Shown here: piece by piece, positions 15,501 to 22,802 of the stretch
Position numbering within the stretch: the stretch's first letter is position 1
How the letters are laid out: each line of letters starts with the position of its first letter
NCBI RefSeq assembly: GCF_001682855.1
Contig: NZ_MAQW01000023.1
Span: 514,338-578,337 of the forward strand
Direction: 5' to 3'
Source: Bacillus sp. FJAT-27264
GTDB taxonomy: Bacteria; Bacillota; Bacilli; Paenibacillales; Paenibacillaceae
Length of the DNA stretch: 64,000 bases
Made by a program: the position numbers and the translations under genes
The notes under the pieces: model-generated
What the model was told of the DNA's origin: nothing
The model's database searches: none
What the model saw: only the letters and a program-made list of their open reading frames with translations

Positions 15501-17593
15501 TTAAGAAAGCGGGAGAGCTATATCAAGGCATGATTGATGATATCAAGAAGACGGGCAATGGCGATCAAGAGCGCTCCTGGCAGCATCTCATTTGGCCATT
15601 CGAATCGATGAGCGACGCTGAAGGAACGTTGAAAAAATGGGATAGCTCCGTCATGCAGCAGAACGAAGTCTTCAATGCTTACTGGTTCGTTCATAGTATG
15701 GAAACACTGGGTCATCGTTCGACCGACATCTGGGCGGATGATCCGGCAGTAACGGTATACAACAAAGATGGTGTCTACACAGCGCAAATCTGGAACCCTT
15801 CGGATTCCAGCAAAACTGTTCATTTCTTTAATGCTAACGGTGCACTTGGCTCGGCTACTGTATATGCCAAAGCACAAGTTGCAGTGGACCCAATGAAAGA
15901 TACAGTAGTGGAGAAGCCGGAGAATTCTGGCGGCGTGAAGTACCTGGATCGCACAGACTGGAAGATTACCACTTCCAGAAGCCCTGAGACTGTCTCCAAC
16001 ATGCTTGATGGGGACCTGTCGACCCGCTGGTCTTCGGGTAAACTGCAAGAACCTGGCGATTGGCTCAAGCTTGATCTTGGCACTGAGCAATCTTTTGATA
16101 CCCTGTTTATGAACTCTGGGACAAGCTGGGGCGACTATGCTCGTGGTTATGATGTATTCGTATCGAACGACGGCGAGAACTGGGGAGAAGCTCTAGTACA
16201 CGGCAAAGGCAGCGCGCCAAGTATTGCCGTTTCTCTGCCATCGCAAAAAGCAAGATACATCAAAGTGGTGTTGACCTCAAATGCGGATAGCTGGTGGTCT
16301 ATCTCTGAACTGAAGGTGGGATTGTTCAACGGCAAGGTTGCCGGGCCAGCTCCAGAGCAACCAACAGGTCCGCTTCAAGACCGTGCGAAGTGGGTCATTT
16401 CCGCTTCTTCGTCCCAAGGTTCCGATGTTCCGGTCAATATGACTGACGATAACAGAAACACCTTGTGGACTAGCGGACGTGAGCAAACAAACGGACAATG
16501 GCTGAAGGTTGACCTTGGTGCTGAGCGCAGCTTCGATTCCATCGTTCTGGATCAGGGCAATTCACCGGAAGATTACCCGCAAAGTTACAAGCTTTATGTT
16601 TCCCAAGATGGAAAGAGCTGGAGCGATGCTGTAATGGGCGGTAACGGTACAGCTAATGCGACAACCATTACGTTCCCAGTTCAAACAGCACGCTACATCA
16701 AGCTGGTTCAGACCGGGGAATCCTCTAGATGGTGGTCGGTATCCGAGCTTAATATCGCTAACTATGGAAATGGACGTCAAAAGGAATTGGCATCTGACGG
16801 CTGGAATGTGACCGCTTCTTCCGGTGAGAACCCGGAAGCTGTCATTGACGGCAAGGATACCCGCTGGACTTCCGGTAAGGAACAAGAAGGCGGAGAATGG
16901 CTGCAGATCGATCTGGGCAGCCCGCAGAAGATCGATAAAGTGGTAATGGACAGTGCGCACAGCGGTGACGACTACGCGCATGGCTATGAAGTTTACCTGT
17001 CTAATGACGGACAAGCTTGGGGTAAGTCTGTGGCTGCAGGCAAAGGACAATCTGGTATCATTACTGCCGCTTTTGCCCAGCAAAGCGCACGTTATGTGAA
17101 GATTGTACAGACGGGTAAAGACTCTCACTGGTGGTCTGTTTCTGAAGTGAAGGTATTCGCGCCAGACAGCACGCCTTGGACGCCTGGCAAAGACACTGAT
17201 GCACCAGAAGCACTGGATCGCTCCACATGGAGTGTTACGGATGCCACTTATGGGGACGTTTCGGCGCTGCTGGACGGCGACAGTCATACCCGCTGGACGA
17301 CCTCCACAGGTCAAGCACCGGATCAATTTATTCAAATTGATCTTGGCAGCACTCAGCACTTCAGCAAGGTCAGCATGGATTCCAAAGGCAGCGATAATGA
17401 CTATGCCCGCGGCTTCCAAGTGCTGGTCTCCAGCAACGGTAAAGACTGGAATCTCGTGAACGAAGGCGAAGGCCAATCCGCTTCTGTGGTTGCTAGCTTC
17501 GCTGAGCAAACTGCACGTTATGTAAAAATTGTACAGACAAAGAGCGAACCAGCTTCCTGGTGGTCTATCGCTGAACTGAATCTGTATCATTAA
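12590..17593 (+). CDS. Secreted GH81 endo-beta-1,3-glucanase, six CBM32-type modules
   Basis: ATG 12590 follows AAGGAG; 1667 residues. Signal peptide with a long charged n-region, cleaved near AKASA (~45). Residues ~50-330 hold two discoidin (F5/8 C, CBM32-like) domains. Residues ~345-1100 are the glycoside hydrolase family 81 catalytic part: SNDWWQSIL entry, DHHFTYGYFIFASAVLA, then EGHSWAGG and GNNQEAAGES, which carry the family's acidic catalytic residues. Residues ~1117-1667 hold four more discoidin-like modules, each with a DGD-x-TRW or related motif and WLK-DLG strand. It should cut internal beta-1,3 bonds of laminarin, callose or fungal wall glucan. No SLH anchor is seen, so it is probably released. 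Confidence 0.93.
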   Translation: MTKRSKHLKQNNNHKRPATSWAALTAAAILFSGVVPVWPVAKASAAASVQADYVLSLNRPVYSSSVRDGNTPDLAVDGDTTSRWESEWQKDNQWIYVDLGAKASISKISVLWEGAYSKSFEFQVSDDEIHWKSVYSNTDGQGGLTEAAVSEQARYVRVLSNKRAAEAYGVSIREFSVYGTGGASLPPKAAAPNLALGQPVTVSSLEIDDPHKSPDDIAKMKPKDYLAAGATDGNRDTRWSSAFTDKEWISVDLGKVSEIGSVVLNWETAFGRAYDIQVSDDAKNWTTIYRQMHGNGALETIPVYAKARYVKMNGIARGSSAGYSLYEFEVHSYREGDPKPVYDIPDIPAPSSVQVGAGSYEINDITQLEPKNPIYRTSDIKSPIPSNDWWQSILVEKLGGGNGIITLPFKNWYTKQGLAILNPGAGFASSDGGSINADGDPDLYLTSNTINPADVNTKISGYGDYSASVIMSDDDMAKMKTTFVKGSPFIYSTFDKPDAVVLQSANITGLFDDNNQPVLTEDGDTLTADHIGIQITNKDKAPTPQTFVRNYGVFAPEGTVFMKLGNTIKVKLGQGGDYMSLAALPSASDLSTYYKHAYAFVTDTKVDYHFDQENSLVTTNFNSVTDLKRPGFSKDTLMTLLPHQWKISSTPLTDLSYPSIRGTLKVREGNTFTTSDRFNGIIPQFVEPNDPTYSRAQLTAYLDQLDADVSGNVMSDDPYWQGKKLHPLALGVLISDQLGDTERRDHYLDVLRKILVDWYTYSPDERLHSYYFHYSPEWGSIFPYASGFGVNTGLTDHHFTYGYFIFASAVLATYDKQFLHDYRGMVETLIRDYANPSKTDSQFPWFRNFDPYEGHSWAGGYADNRSGNNQEAAGESLFSWVGEYMWGLVTGNNDYRDAGIWGFTTEEKAVEQYWFNYDSDNWANGYAHKTAGQVYGSAYAFTTFFAGDPEQIYGIHWLPPAEWMTYYARDFKKAGELYQGMIDDIKKTGNGDQERSWQHLIWPFESMSDAEGTLKKWDSSVMQQNEVFNAYWFVHSMETLGHRSTDIWADDPAVTVYNKDGVYTAQIWNPSDSSKTVHFFNANGALGSATVYAKAQVAVDPMKDTVVEKPENSGGVKYLDRTDWKITTSRSPETVSNMLDGDLSTRWSSGKLQEPGDWLKLDLGTEQSFDTLFMNSGTSWGDYARGYDVFVSNDGENWGEALVHGKGSAPSIAVSLPSQKARYIKVVLTSNADSWWSISELKVGLFNGKVAGPAPEQPTGPLQDRAKWVISASSSQGSDVPVNMTDDNRNTLWTSGREQTNGQWLKVDLGAERSFDSIVLDQGNSPEDYPQSYKLYVSQDGKSWSDAVMGGNGTANATTITFPVQTARYIKLVQTGESSRWWSVSELNIANYGNGRQKELASDGWNVTASSGENPEAVIDGKDTRWTSGKEQEGGEWLQIDLGSPQKIDKVVMDSAHSGDDYAHGYEVYLSNDGQAWGKSVAAGKGQSGIITAAFAQQSARYVKIVQTGKDSHWWSVSEVKVFAPDSTPWTPGKDTDAPEALDRSTWSVTDATYGDVSALLDGDSHTRWTTSTGQAPDQFIQIDLGSTQHFSKVSMDSKGSDNDYARGFQVLVSSNGKDWNLVNEGEGQSASVVASFAEQTARYVKIVQTKSEPASWWSIAELNLYH

Positions 17594-17640
17594 GAAAAAC
17601 CGAGACGGATTATCGTGAATAGAACGCTCTGATCTCGTAA

Positions 17641-17686
17641 AAGAAGCTCCAGCCTTGAGTTGCTCAAGTGCCGGAGCTTCTTTTTT
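17641..17686 (+). terminator. Intrinsic terminator after GH81 gene
   Basis: AAGAAGCTCC pairs with GGAGCTTCTT, with inner CTTGAG/CTCAAG; six T follow. Confidence 0.9.
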
Positions 17687-17843
17687 AGGTCTTGGCTATC
17701 CGGCCACAGGCTGCTGCTATGGACAAGGAATTCAGACTTTAATCCGGTGCAGATGATGATTTGTGGATTGTAGCCGGTCTATTTGCATAGTATATTGGGT
17801 TCACAAACGCTTTACATTCTTGGCTACTCGGAGGTCTTTTTAA

Positions 17844-18809
17844 ATGAAAAGGAAACACAGTCATACCGCAGCTTATCTGGCGGCTATGCTCTATGCTGTA
17901 ATTATTGGCTTTTCTTTTTTGTTCGTCAAAATAACGGTGACGATGGCGAGTCCGCTCGATGTGCTCGCACATCGTTTTACGATCGGTTGGATGGCGGTAG
18001 CGTTGCCCTTCCTATTTGGATGGGCACGGCTTCGCATGAACTGGCACGATATGTTAGGACTGCTGCTGCTGGGACTATTGTCACCTGTCATGTTTTTTGC
18101 TTTTCAAGGCTTTGGACTTATGGGAGCTTCGTCATCTGAAGCTGGCATTATTATGGCAACGGTGCCGCTCTTCACTGCACCTATTGCGGCTTTCTTCCTT
18201 AAAGAGGTCACTAATCTCGTACAGAAGCTGTCCATTCTGCTGTCCGTCTCCGGGGTCGTCCTTATTTTCTTGATGAAGGGCGAAGCCGGTCTGACCATGG
18301 ATAATATTGCGGGTCTGGGGCTGTTGCTGCTGTCTGCTCTTAGTATGGCTGGGTACAATGTTCTGGCCCGCCCGTTAGCCCGCAAATATTCACCGCTGGA
18401 GATTTCCTTTGTTACCCTGACGATGGGCTGTATCCTGTTTGTTGTTGCCGCCTTGCTCAAGCATGGGTCAGCGGCTACCTTAACTGAACTGGTCACACCT
18501 TTCAGTAATCCAAAGTATTTGCTGTCCCTCTTGTATTTGGGAATCCTCTCGACGGTGTTCAGCAACATTCTGTCTACATTTGCTCTAAGTCGGCTTGAAG
18601 CGTCCAAGGTCAGTGTGTTCAATAATCTCTCTACTCTGATCTCGATTCTGGCGGGCGCCTTGATTCTTCATGAGGCGCTGACCTTTTCACATATCATCGG
18701 GACGGCAATGATCATTGTGGGCGTGCTCGGCACGAACTTCGGCCGGTTGCCGTGGCAGCGGCGGTCACCGCGCATGCGTATCCCTGTAGATAAAGGCTCA
18801 GGCGCTTAA
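17844..18809 (+). CDS. EamA/DMT family membrane transporter
   Basis: ATG 17844 follows GGAGG. The 321-residue protein has about ten hydrophobic segments in two repeated EamA halves (residues ~10-145 and ~155-300); the second half ends GTAMIIVGVLGTNFG. Family members export amino acids, drugs or metabolites, or import nucleotide sugars; the substrate cannot be read from sequence. It is a single gene between two terminators. The C-terminal tail is short and basic and should be cytoplasmic. Confidence 0.88.
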   Translation: MKRKHSHTAAYLAAMLYAVIIGFSFLFVKITVTMASPLDVLAHRFTIGWMAVALPFLFGWARLRMNWHDMLGLLLLGLLSPVMFFAFQGFGLMGASSSEAGIIMATVPLFTAPIAAFFLKEVTNLVQKLSILLSVSGVVLIFLMKGEAGLTMDNIAGLGLLLLSALSMAGYNVLARPLARKYSPLEISFVTLTMGCILFVVAALLKHGSAATLTELVTPFSNPKYLLSLLYLGILSTVFSNILSTFALSRLEASKVSVFNNLSTLISILAGALILHEALTFSHIIGTAMIIVGVLGTNFGRLPWQRRSPRMRIPVDKGSGA

Positions 18810-18822
18810 TAGGAGAAAGAAG

Positions 18823-18865
18823 GCGTTCTTTTCCATTGAAATATGGAGAAGAGAACGCTTTTTTT
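18823..18865 (+). terminator. Intrinsic terminator after EamA gene
   Basis: GCGTTCTTTTCCAT (18823-18836) pairs with ATGGAGAAGAGAACGC (18843-18858) with a small bulge; T run follows. Confidence 0.9.
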
Positions 18866-18881
18866 ATGTTGTGTCAACCGC

Positions 18882-18933
18882 TTGTTATATCTTTTCGCCC
18901 CAAGTATAATGTGGATTAGAGAGCGCTTTAATT
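18882..18933 (+). promoter_or_regulatory. Promoter with cre-like site for ROK kinase
   Basis: TTGTTA (18882-18887), 17-bp spacer, TATAAT (18905-18910). AGAGAGCGCTTTAATT at 18918-18933, at or just past the start point, resembles a CcpA cre site with central AGCGCT, a position suited to catabolite repression. Confidence 0.6.
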
Positions 18934-18985
18934 AAAGGTGACCGGGATACGGTTAGCTGTTGATCAAGAAAGGGGATTACTTGCA

Positions 18986-19870
18986 GTGAAATTGCTGGGA
19001 GCGATAGAAGCAGGGGGAACAAAGTTTGTCTGCGGGATCGGAACAGAGGATGGCAATATTATTGACCGGATCAGTTTTCCGACATTAACTCCGGAAGAGA
19101 CAATGGGTCAGGTATTGAATTATTTCAAGGATAAAGGTGTGGAGGCGATCGGTATCGGTTCGTTCGGTCCGATTGATCCGGTGCTCGGCAGTCCTACTTA
19201 TGGATATATAACGACGACACCGAAGCCGCACTGGGGACAATATAATCTTGTCGGCACTGTGGCAGAGCACTTTGATGTGCCGATCGGTTTTGATACGGAT
19301 GTCAATGGTGCAGCACTTGGTGAATACACGTGGGGTGCAGCCCGTGGTCTGGACAGCTGTCTCTATATTACTGTTGGAACAGGCATCGGGGCTGGCGCAG
19401 TGGTGGGCGGCAAGCTGATTCACGGACTCTCACACCCGGAGATGGGTCACATCCTGGTTCGGCGTCACCCGGAAGACAAATATGAAGGCTTCTGCCCATA
19501 TCATGGCGATTGTCTGGAAGGCCTGGCAGCAGGTCCTGCCATTGGTAGTCGCTGGGGCCAGCCTGCGGGTGAATTGCCTGCTGATCATCCTGCATGGGAG
19601 ATGGAGGCACATTATCTGGCGCATGCCCTGATGAATTACGTGCTGATCCTGTCTCCGCAGAAGATCGTTATGGGCGGTGGGGTTATGAAGCAAAGTCAGT
19701 TGTTCCCGTTGATCCACAAGAAGTTGCAGGAACTGCTGAACGGCTATGTGCAGCATCCGGCCCTGAATGAAGGTATCGGTAACTATGTTGTGCCACCTCA
19801 GTTAGGAGACAATGCAGGCCTGGCCGGTGCGATCGGCCTTGCTAAGCTGGCCTTGGACAGAGAGCAGTAA
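18986..19870 (+). CDS. ROK family fructokinase
   Basis: GTG 18986 follows AAAGGGG; 294 residues. The ATP-binding start LGAIEAGGTKFVCGIG and the middle TVGTGIGAGAVV are ROK sugar-kinase motifs. The zinc site reads GHILVRRHP, then FCPYHGDCLEG, giving the His and Cys-x2-His-x2-Cys ligands. It matches the Bacillus fructokinase subgroup (GmuE/YdhR-like), which phosphorylates D-fructose, sometimes mannose. It stands alone with its own promoter and cre-like site, so expression is probably repressed by preferred carbon sources. Confidence 0.88.
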   Translation: MKLLGAIEAGGTKFVCGIGTEDGNIIDRISFPTLTPEETMGQVLNYFKDKGVEAIGIGSFGPIDPVLGSPTYGYITTTPKPHWGQYNLVGTVAEHFDVPIGFDTDVNGAALGEYTWGAARGLDSCLYITVGTGIGAGAVVGGKLIHGLSHPEMGHILVRRHPEDKYEGFCPYHGDCLEGLAAGPAIGSRWGQPAGELPADHPAWEMEAHYLAHALMNYVLILSPQKIVMGGGVMKQSQLFPLIHKKLQELLNGYVQHPALNEGIGNYVVPPQLGDNAGLAGAIGLAKLALDREQ

Positions 19871-19938
19871 GAAATAGGGATTGACTGTACGGTAATATAT
19901 GGTATTGTAGGATTTAACAGTATAGCATCGTCATGAGG

Positions 19939-19977
19939 AAGCACCTCTTTCGCGTTGATCGCGGAGGAGGTGCTTTT
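19939..19977 (+). terminator. Intrinsic terminator after ROK kinase
   Basis: AAGCACCTC (19939-19947) pairs with GAGGTGCTT (19967-19975), then T residues. Confidence 0.85.
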
Positions 19978-20120
19978 TGGCGTGGTTTGGGACACGGCTT
20001 GTATTTTCCGTTGTGGGAGAATGGGACGGTGACCGGATGTGGGAGTGTGAAGCGTCGGTTTAAGTGCTGCCCCGATAGTCCTAACATGCTTACTGTAAGA
20101 CGGGAAAGGATGGGATTGTT

Positions 20121-21146
20121 ATGCAGATAATATTCATGAACCGCTTGTCGAGGTTGGCTGGCAGGGAAGAAGAGGAGTTCGCTCAGCTATGGATCGGCGA
20201 GGAGGAGGGTGTGTGGAGCCTGGGCTGGCGTGATTTTTCGGTAAATACTGCCGAGGAAAGTACGGACAGCCTTTGGTATGAAGGTGGATCATGGAATGAG
20301 ATGCTCTATGTGTACCGACATGAATTGGCGGTGAAGATGGGGGCCGGATACCGCCCGTTGATTGACGGTGGCTTGCACGAAGAGGAGGTACTGCCCCGCC
20401 GGGGCCGGGAGCAGTTGAAGCTGCAGTACTATAGTGAGCATTACAGTCAGGAGAGTATCTATGATGAACTATGCTCTTGGCGCCGGGGCCGTGCATCGAG
20501 TGAGCGCAAGGCGCCTTACATGCTGGCAAGCAATCGTCTACTGCGCCTGCTCAGTACCTTTCTGCCGAAGACGACAGAAGAACTGCTGCAAATTCCCGGC
20601 ATCGGCGAAGCTAAGGCAGCCCAATATGGCGCTGACTGGCTGGCAATAACCTCTACAGCACCAAGGGAGCGCAATTTTCCGCTGGATTGGGTCTATGAGG
20701 AGATTGGGGATGAAGAATTTTCCTCCTGGCTGTACAAGCAGAAGGAGCTTAAGTATAAGCGCCAGCTTGAGCGGCTGCGGCTGAATCGGACTCTGCTTCA
20801 AGGTATTGAGGGTGGGCTCGGACTGGAGCAATTGAAGAACGAGACAGGAGTCAGTCGTAGAGAACTGCTGGAAGCGCTGGAGGAGCTGGAGAAAGACGGA
20901 TACTCCGTGGAGAAACTGATACAGCATGAGCTTGGAAGCATGGCGCATGAGGAGCAGCAGGCGGTTTGGAAGGCCTATGAGGAGTTTGGTGACCTGTTCC
21001 TGAAGCCGGTATTGTACAAGGTGTATGGCGATGCACCCCCTGCTGCTGCGGGTGGCCTGGAAATCCATTATGAACGCCTACGGCTGATCCGTATCCGGTT
21101 CCGGCGGGAGCAGGCTGGAAGCCTCGATTCGGCAATGAGCTTTTAG
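20121..21146 (+). CDS. HRDC domain protein
   Basis: ATG 20121; 341 residues. Residues ~112-175 form an HRDC domain (IYDELCSWRRGRASSERKAP, ASNRLLRLLSTFLPKTTEEL, IPGIGEAKAAQYG), the nucleic-acid-binding module of RecQ and RNase D. Residues ~225-290 hold a helix-turn-helix-like repeat (LEQLKNETGVSRRELLEAL) typical of proteins following RecQ-type domains. No helicase or nuclease motifs are present. Probably binds DNA or RNA as an accessory factor; role unknown. N-terminal 110 residues are acidic and unrecognised. Confidence 0.8.
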   Translation: MQIIFMNRLSRLAGREEEEFAQLWIGEEEGVWSLGWRDFSVNTAEESTDSLWYEGGSWNEMLYVYRHELAVKMGAGYRPLIDGGLHEEEVLPRRGREQLKLQYYSEHYSQESIYDELCSWRRGRASSERKAPYMLASNRLLRLLSTFLPKTTEELLQIPGIGEAKAAQYGADWLAITSTAPRERNFPLDWVYEEIGDEEFSSWLYKQKELKYKRQLERLRLNRTLLQGIEGGLGLEQLKNETGVSRRELLEALEELEKDGYSVEKLIQHELGSMAHEEQQAVWKAYEEFGDLFLKPVLYKVYGDAPPAAAGGLEIHYERLRLIRIRFRREQAGSLDSAMSF

Positions 21147-21165
21147 CACACGGTTACATACCAAA

Positions 21166-21210
21166 AAGACGAAGGAATCATACCCTTTAGGGTGTGGACT
21201 CCTTCGTCTT
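21166..21210. terminator. Bidirectional terminator, HRDC and corA
   Basis: AAGACGAAGGA (21166-21176) pairs with TCCTTCGTCTT (21200-21210), inner ACCCTTTAGGGT; A run on the left serves the minus strand. It sits between two convergent genes. Confidence 0.85.
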
Positions 21211-21230
21211 GTGCTTTCGTTAATAATCCT

Positions 21231-22166
21231 TCATAGCCAGTCTTTCTTACGGAAGATATAGAGCATTCCGCAGCCGAGGGTCAGCATCAGACCAATTACG
21301 GTGTAGTAGCCATATTTGCTGTGCAGCTCGGGCATATGGTCAAAGTTCATCCCGTAGATGCCGGTAATGACAGTCAAGGGCATGAATATGGTTGTAATCG
21401 CGGTAAAAACTCTCATGATTTCATTGGCGCGGTTGGCGATACTGGACTGGTAAGCTTCTCGTAAGTTGCCCATCAGATCGCGGTAGGTCTCAAAGGTCTC
21501 GGAAATTTTGACGGCATTCTCATAGATGTCGCTGAAATACTTCTGAAGCTGGTCATCGATCAGGCGGAGATCCTTTTTGTTCAGCGTGTTGATAACTTCC
21601 TTTTGCGGACCGAGCATTTTCTTGAGCCACAGAATTTCACTGCGCAGACCGATGATTTCACTAAGATGTGATTTCTTCGTATGCATGAGGATATCTTCCT
21701 CCAGCTTCTCAATCCGGACTTCAATCCGGTCACCGACGGAAAAATAGTTATCTACTACAAGGTCAATGAGCAGATACAGGAACTTATCGGGTTCGCTAAC
21801 TTCCTGCTCCCATAACATTGGTTTCAGGACACGCAGCTCATTGATCTTCTGCTTCGTCACTGTGATGATAAAATGTCTTCCCAGGAAGACGTTAAGCGCG
21901 CGCAGGAAAATCTCCTCATCATCAAACCGGATGCTGTTCACTACAATAAAGTAGTGACTTTCGTATATTTCAATTTTTGGACGCTGCTCCTCTTCGCTGA
22001 GGCAATCCTCAACGGCGAGATCATGCAGATTGAACATGGGCTGAATGAGCTCCAGGTCCTCCACATCAGCATCGATCCAATAAAATCCCTCACCAGGAGG
22101 GGATAATGTTTCATTAATATCATCAATAGGCGTAAAAACCCCTGCGTTGACCAGCCGGATTTTCAT
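21231..22166 (-). CDS. corA: CorA family magnesium/divalent metal transporter
   Basis: Minus-strand start at 22166 (MKIRLVNAGVF) behind GAAGGAGTG; 311 residues. A long cytoplasmic N-terminal domain ends in a coiled helix, followed by two C-terminal membrane segments. The selectivity motif is YGMNF in the loop between them, and the C-terminus is basic (FRKKDWL), as in CorA pentamers that pass Mg2+, Co2+ or Ni2+. An in-frame codon at 22205 is upstream but lacks a ribosome site. About 250 nt of leader, with its own ORF and hairpin, separate the gene from the predicted promoter, so regulation within the leader is likely. Confidence 0.93.
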   Translation of the reverse strand: MKIRLVNAGVFTPIDDINETLSPPGEGFYWIDADVEDLELIQPMFNLHDLAVEDCLSEEEQRPKIEIYESHYFIVVNSIRFDDEEIFLRALNVFLGRHFIITVTKQKINELRVLKPMLWEQEVSEPDKFLYLLIDLVVDNYFSVGDRIEVRIEKLEEDILMHTKKSHLSEIIGLRSEILWLKKMLGPQKEVINTLNKKDLRLIDDQLQKYFSDIYENAVKISETFETYRDLMGNLREAYQSSIANRANEIMRVFTAITTIFMPLTVITGIYGMNFDHMPELHSKYGYYTVIGLMLTLGCGMLYIFRKKDWL

Positions 22167-22183
22167 CTGATTCACTCCTTCGA

Positions 22184-22203
22184 TCCCTGTCTTCTCCAGG
22201 GAC
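22184..22203 (-). other. Hairpin just before corA ribosome site
   Basis: TCCCTG and CAGGGA arms with a 6-8 nt loop, a few bases 5' of the corA Shine-Dalgarno on the minus strand. It might modulate initiation. Confidence 0.4.
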
Positions 22204-22221
22204 ATGCTAATAAAAGCACAG

Positions 22222-22316
22222 AGAAAAAATCAGCTTGGCCGGGGTCATGTCAGGGTGAATCGGCAAATGACGTTTCGAGGGCATGAAGAAGAACTGCTCC
22301 CGCCGCCGGCAAGCTG
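22222..22316 (-). terminator. Terminator-like hairpin in corA leader
   Basis: Read on the minus strand: CAGCTTGCCGG (22316-22306), a ~63-nt loop, CCGGCCAAGCTG (22242-22231), then ATTTTTTCTC. Arms match over 11 bp with one bulged base. The proximal arm lies inside the leader ORF; the distal arm begins 7 nt after its stop. The loop is long for an intrinsic terminator. Confidence 0.55.
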
Positions 22317-22378
22317 ATGTTAATCCTGTGTGGTTGTTCGTTCTGTACACTGAGCTGCGAACTCGGGTCGCCCTCCAT
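22250..22378 (-). CDS. 42-codon leader ORF upstream of corA
   Basis: Minus strand. ATG at 22378 has a strong ribosome site, GAGGTGA with 7-nt spacing. The product is 42 residues, starting M-E-G-D-P and ending A-D-S-P-stop, with no signal peptide or membrane helix. It lies about 38 nt after the predicted start point and ends 84 nt before the corA start codon. Its position fits a regulatory leader peptide, comparable in concept to corL and mgtL of Salmonella, whose sequences differ. It could instead be an independent small protein. Coding support rests only on the start signal and open frame. Confidence 0.5.
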   Translation of the reverse strand: MEGDPSSQLSVQNEQPHRINISLPAAGAVLLHALETSFADSP

Positions 22379-22422
22379 AATCCTCTCACCTCATCTTGTC
22401 GTCCAGTTTAAAACCCTTGTCT

Positions 22423-22451
22423 AGTATAACGCCGGGGTATGCCTCTTTCAA
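22423..22451 (-). promoter_or_regulatory. Sigma-A-type promoter for corA leader
   Basis: On the minus strand TTGAAA (22451-22446), 17-bp spacer, TATACT (22428-22423). Predicted start near 22416. Confidence 0.65.
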
Positions 22452-22495
22452 GGAAAATTCTTGTCATTTTCAAGGCTCTTCAGCATTGTATGGAC

Positions 22496-22524
22496 TTGAC
22501 GAGAAGTGGGTTCATGATTTAAAG
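22496..22524 (+). promoter_or_regulatory. Candidate promoter for the met operon
   Basis: TTGACG (22496-22501), 17-bp spacer, TTAAAG (22519-22524). The -35 is good, the -10 weak; it is placed about 35 bp before the riboswitch. Confidence 0.45.
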
Positions 22525-22558
22525 TGAATTTTAAGAAAATTCAACTGAATACAGCTAA

Positions 22559-22742
22559 ATCTTATCAAGAGCAGGTGGAGGGACTAGCCCGATGAAACCC
22601 GGCAACCGGCGTGAAGACGCACGGTGCTAATTCTTGCAGGAGACTTTGAAGCGGGCAGATGCCCGGTGAAGATTTCTGGCAGATGAGAGAGGCGCATATG
22701 TGAATAAATATGACCTTTCTCGTTCAGAGTGAGGTCTTTTTT
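22559..22742 (+). ncRNA. SAM-I riboswitch (S-box) with terminator
   Basis: The aptamer starts near CTTATCAAGAGCAGGTGGAG (22561) and shows the conserved core GGACTAGCCCGATGAAACC, GGCAACC, CACGGTGCTAATTC and GCAGATGAGAGA (ends ~22692). An expression-platform terminator follows: GACCT (22712-22716) pairs with AGGTC (22732-22736) around CTC/GAG, then six T. High SAM should stabilise the terminator and switch off metA-metI-metC. Confidence 0.95.
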
Positions 22743-22802
22743 GTTTACCCAATGTTAACAGCCGCCAAGCGGTATTCTATTACCAAGGAGTGAAGACGAG
22801 AA

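Noticed and set aside
13175..17590. Long minus-strand open frames inside the GH81 gene (e.g. 338 and 342 codons)
   Set aside because: They mirror the strong coding frame of the GH81 protein, lack ribosome sites and contain no recognisable domain.
22207..22389. 60-codon minus-strand frame in the corA leader in another reading frame
   Set aside because: The alternative 42-codon frame has the GAGGTGA ribosome site and a position consistent with the promoter; this one has neither.
22166..22416. M-box or other known Mg2+ riboswitch before corA
   Set aside because: The conserved M-box core motifs were not found; only the ORF and hairpins are visible.
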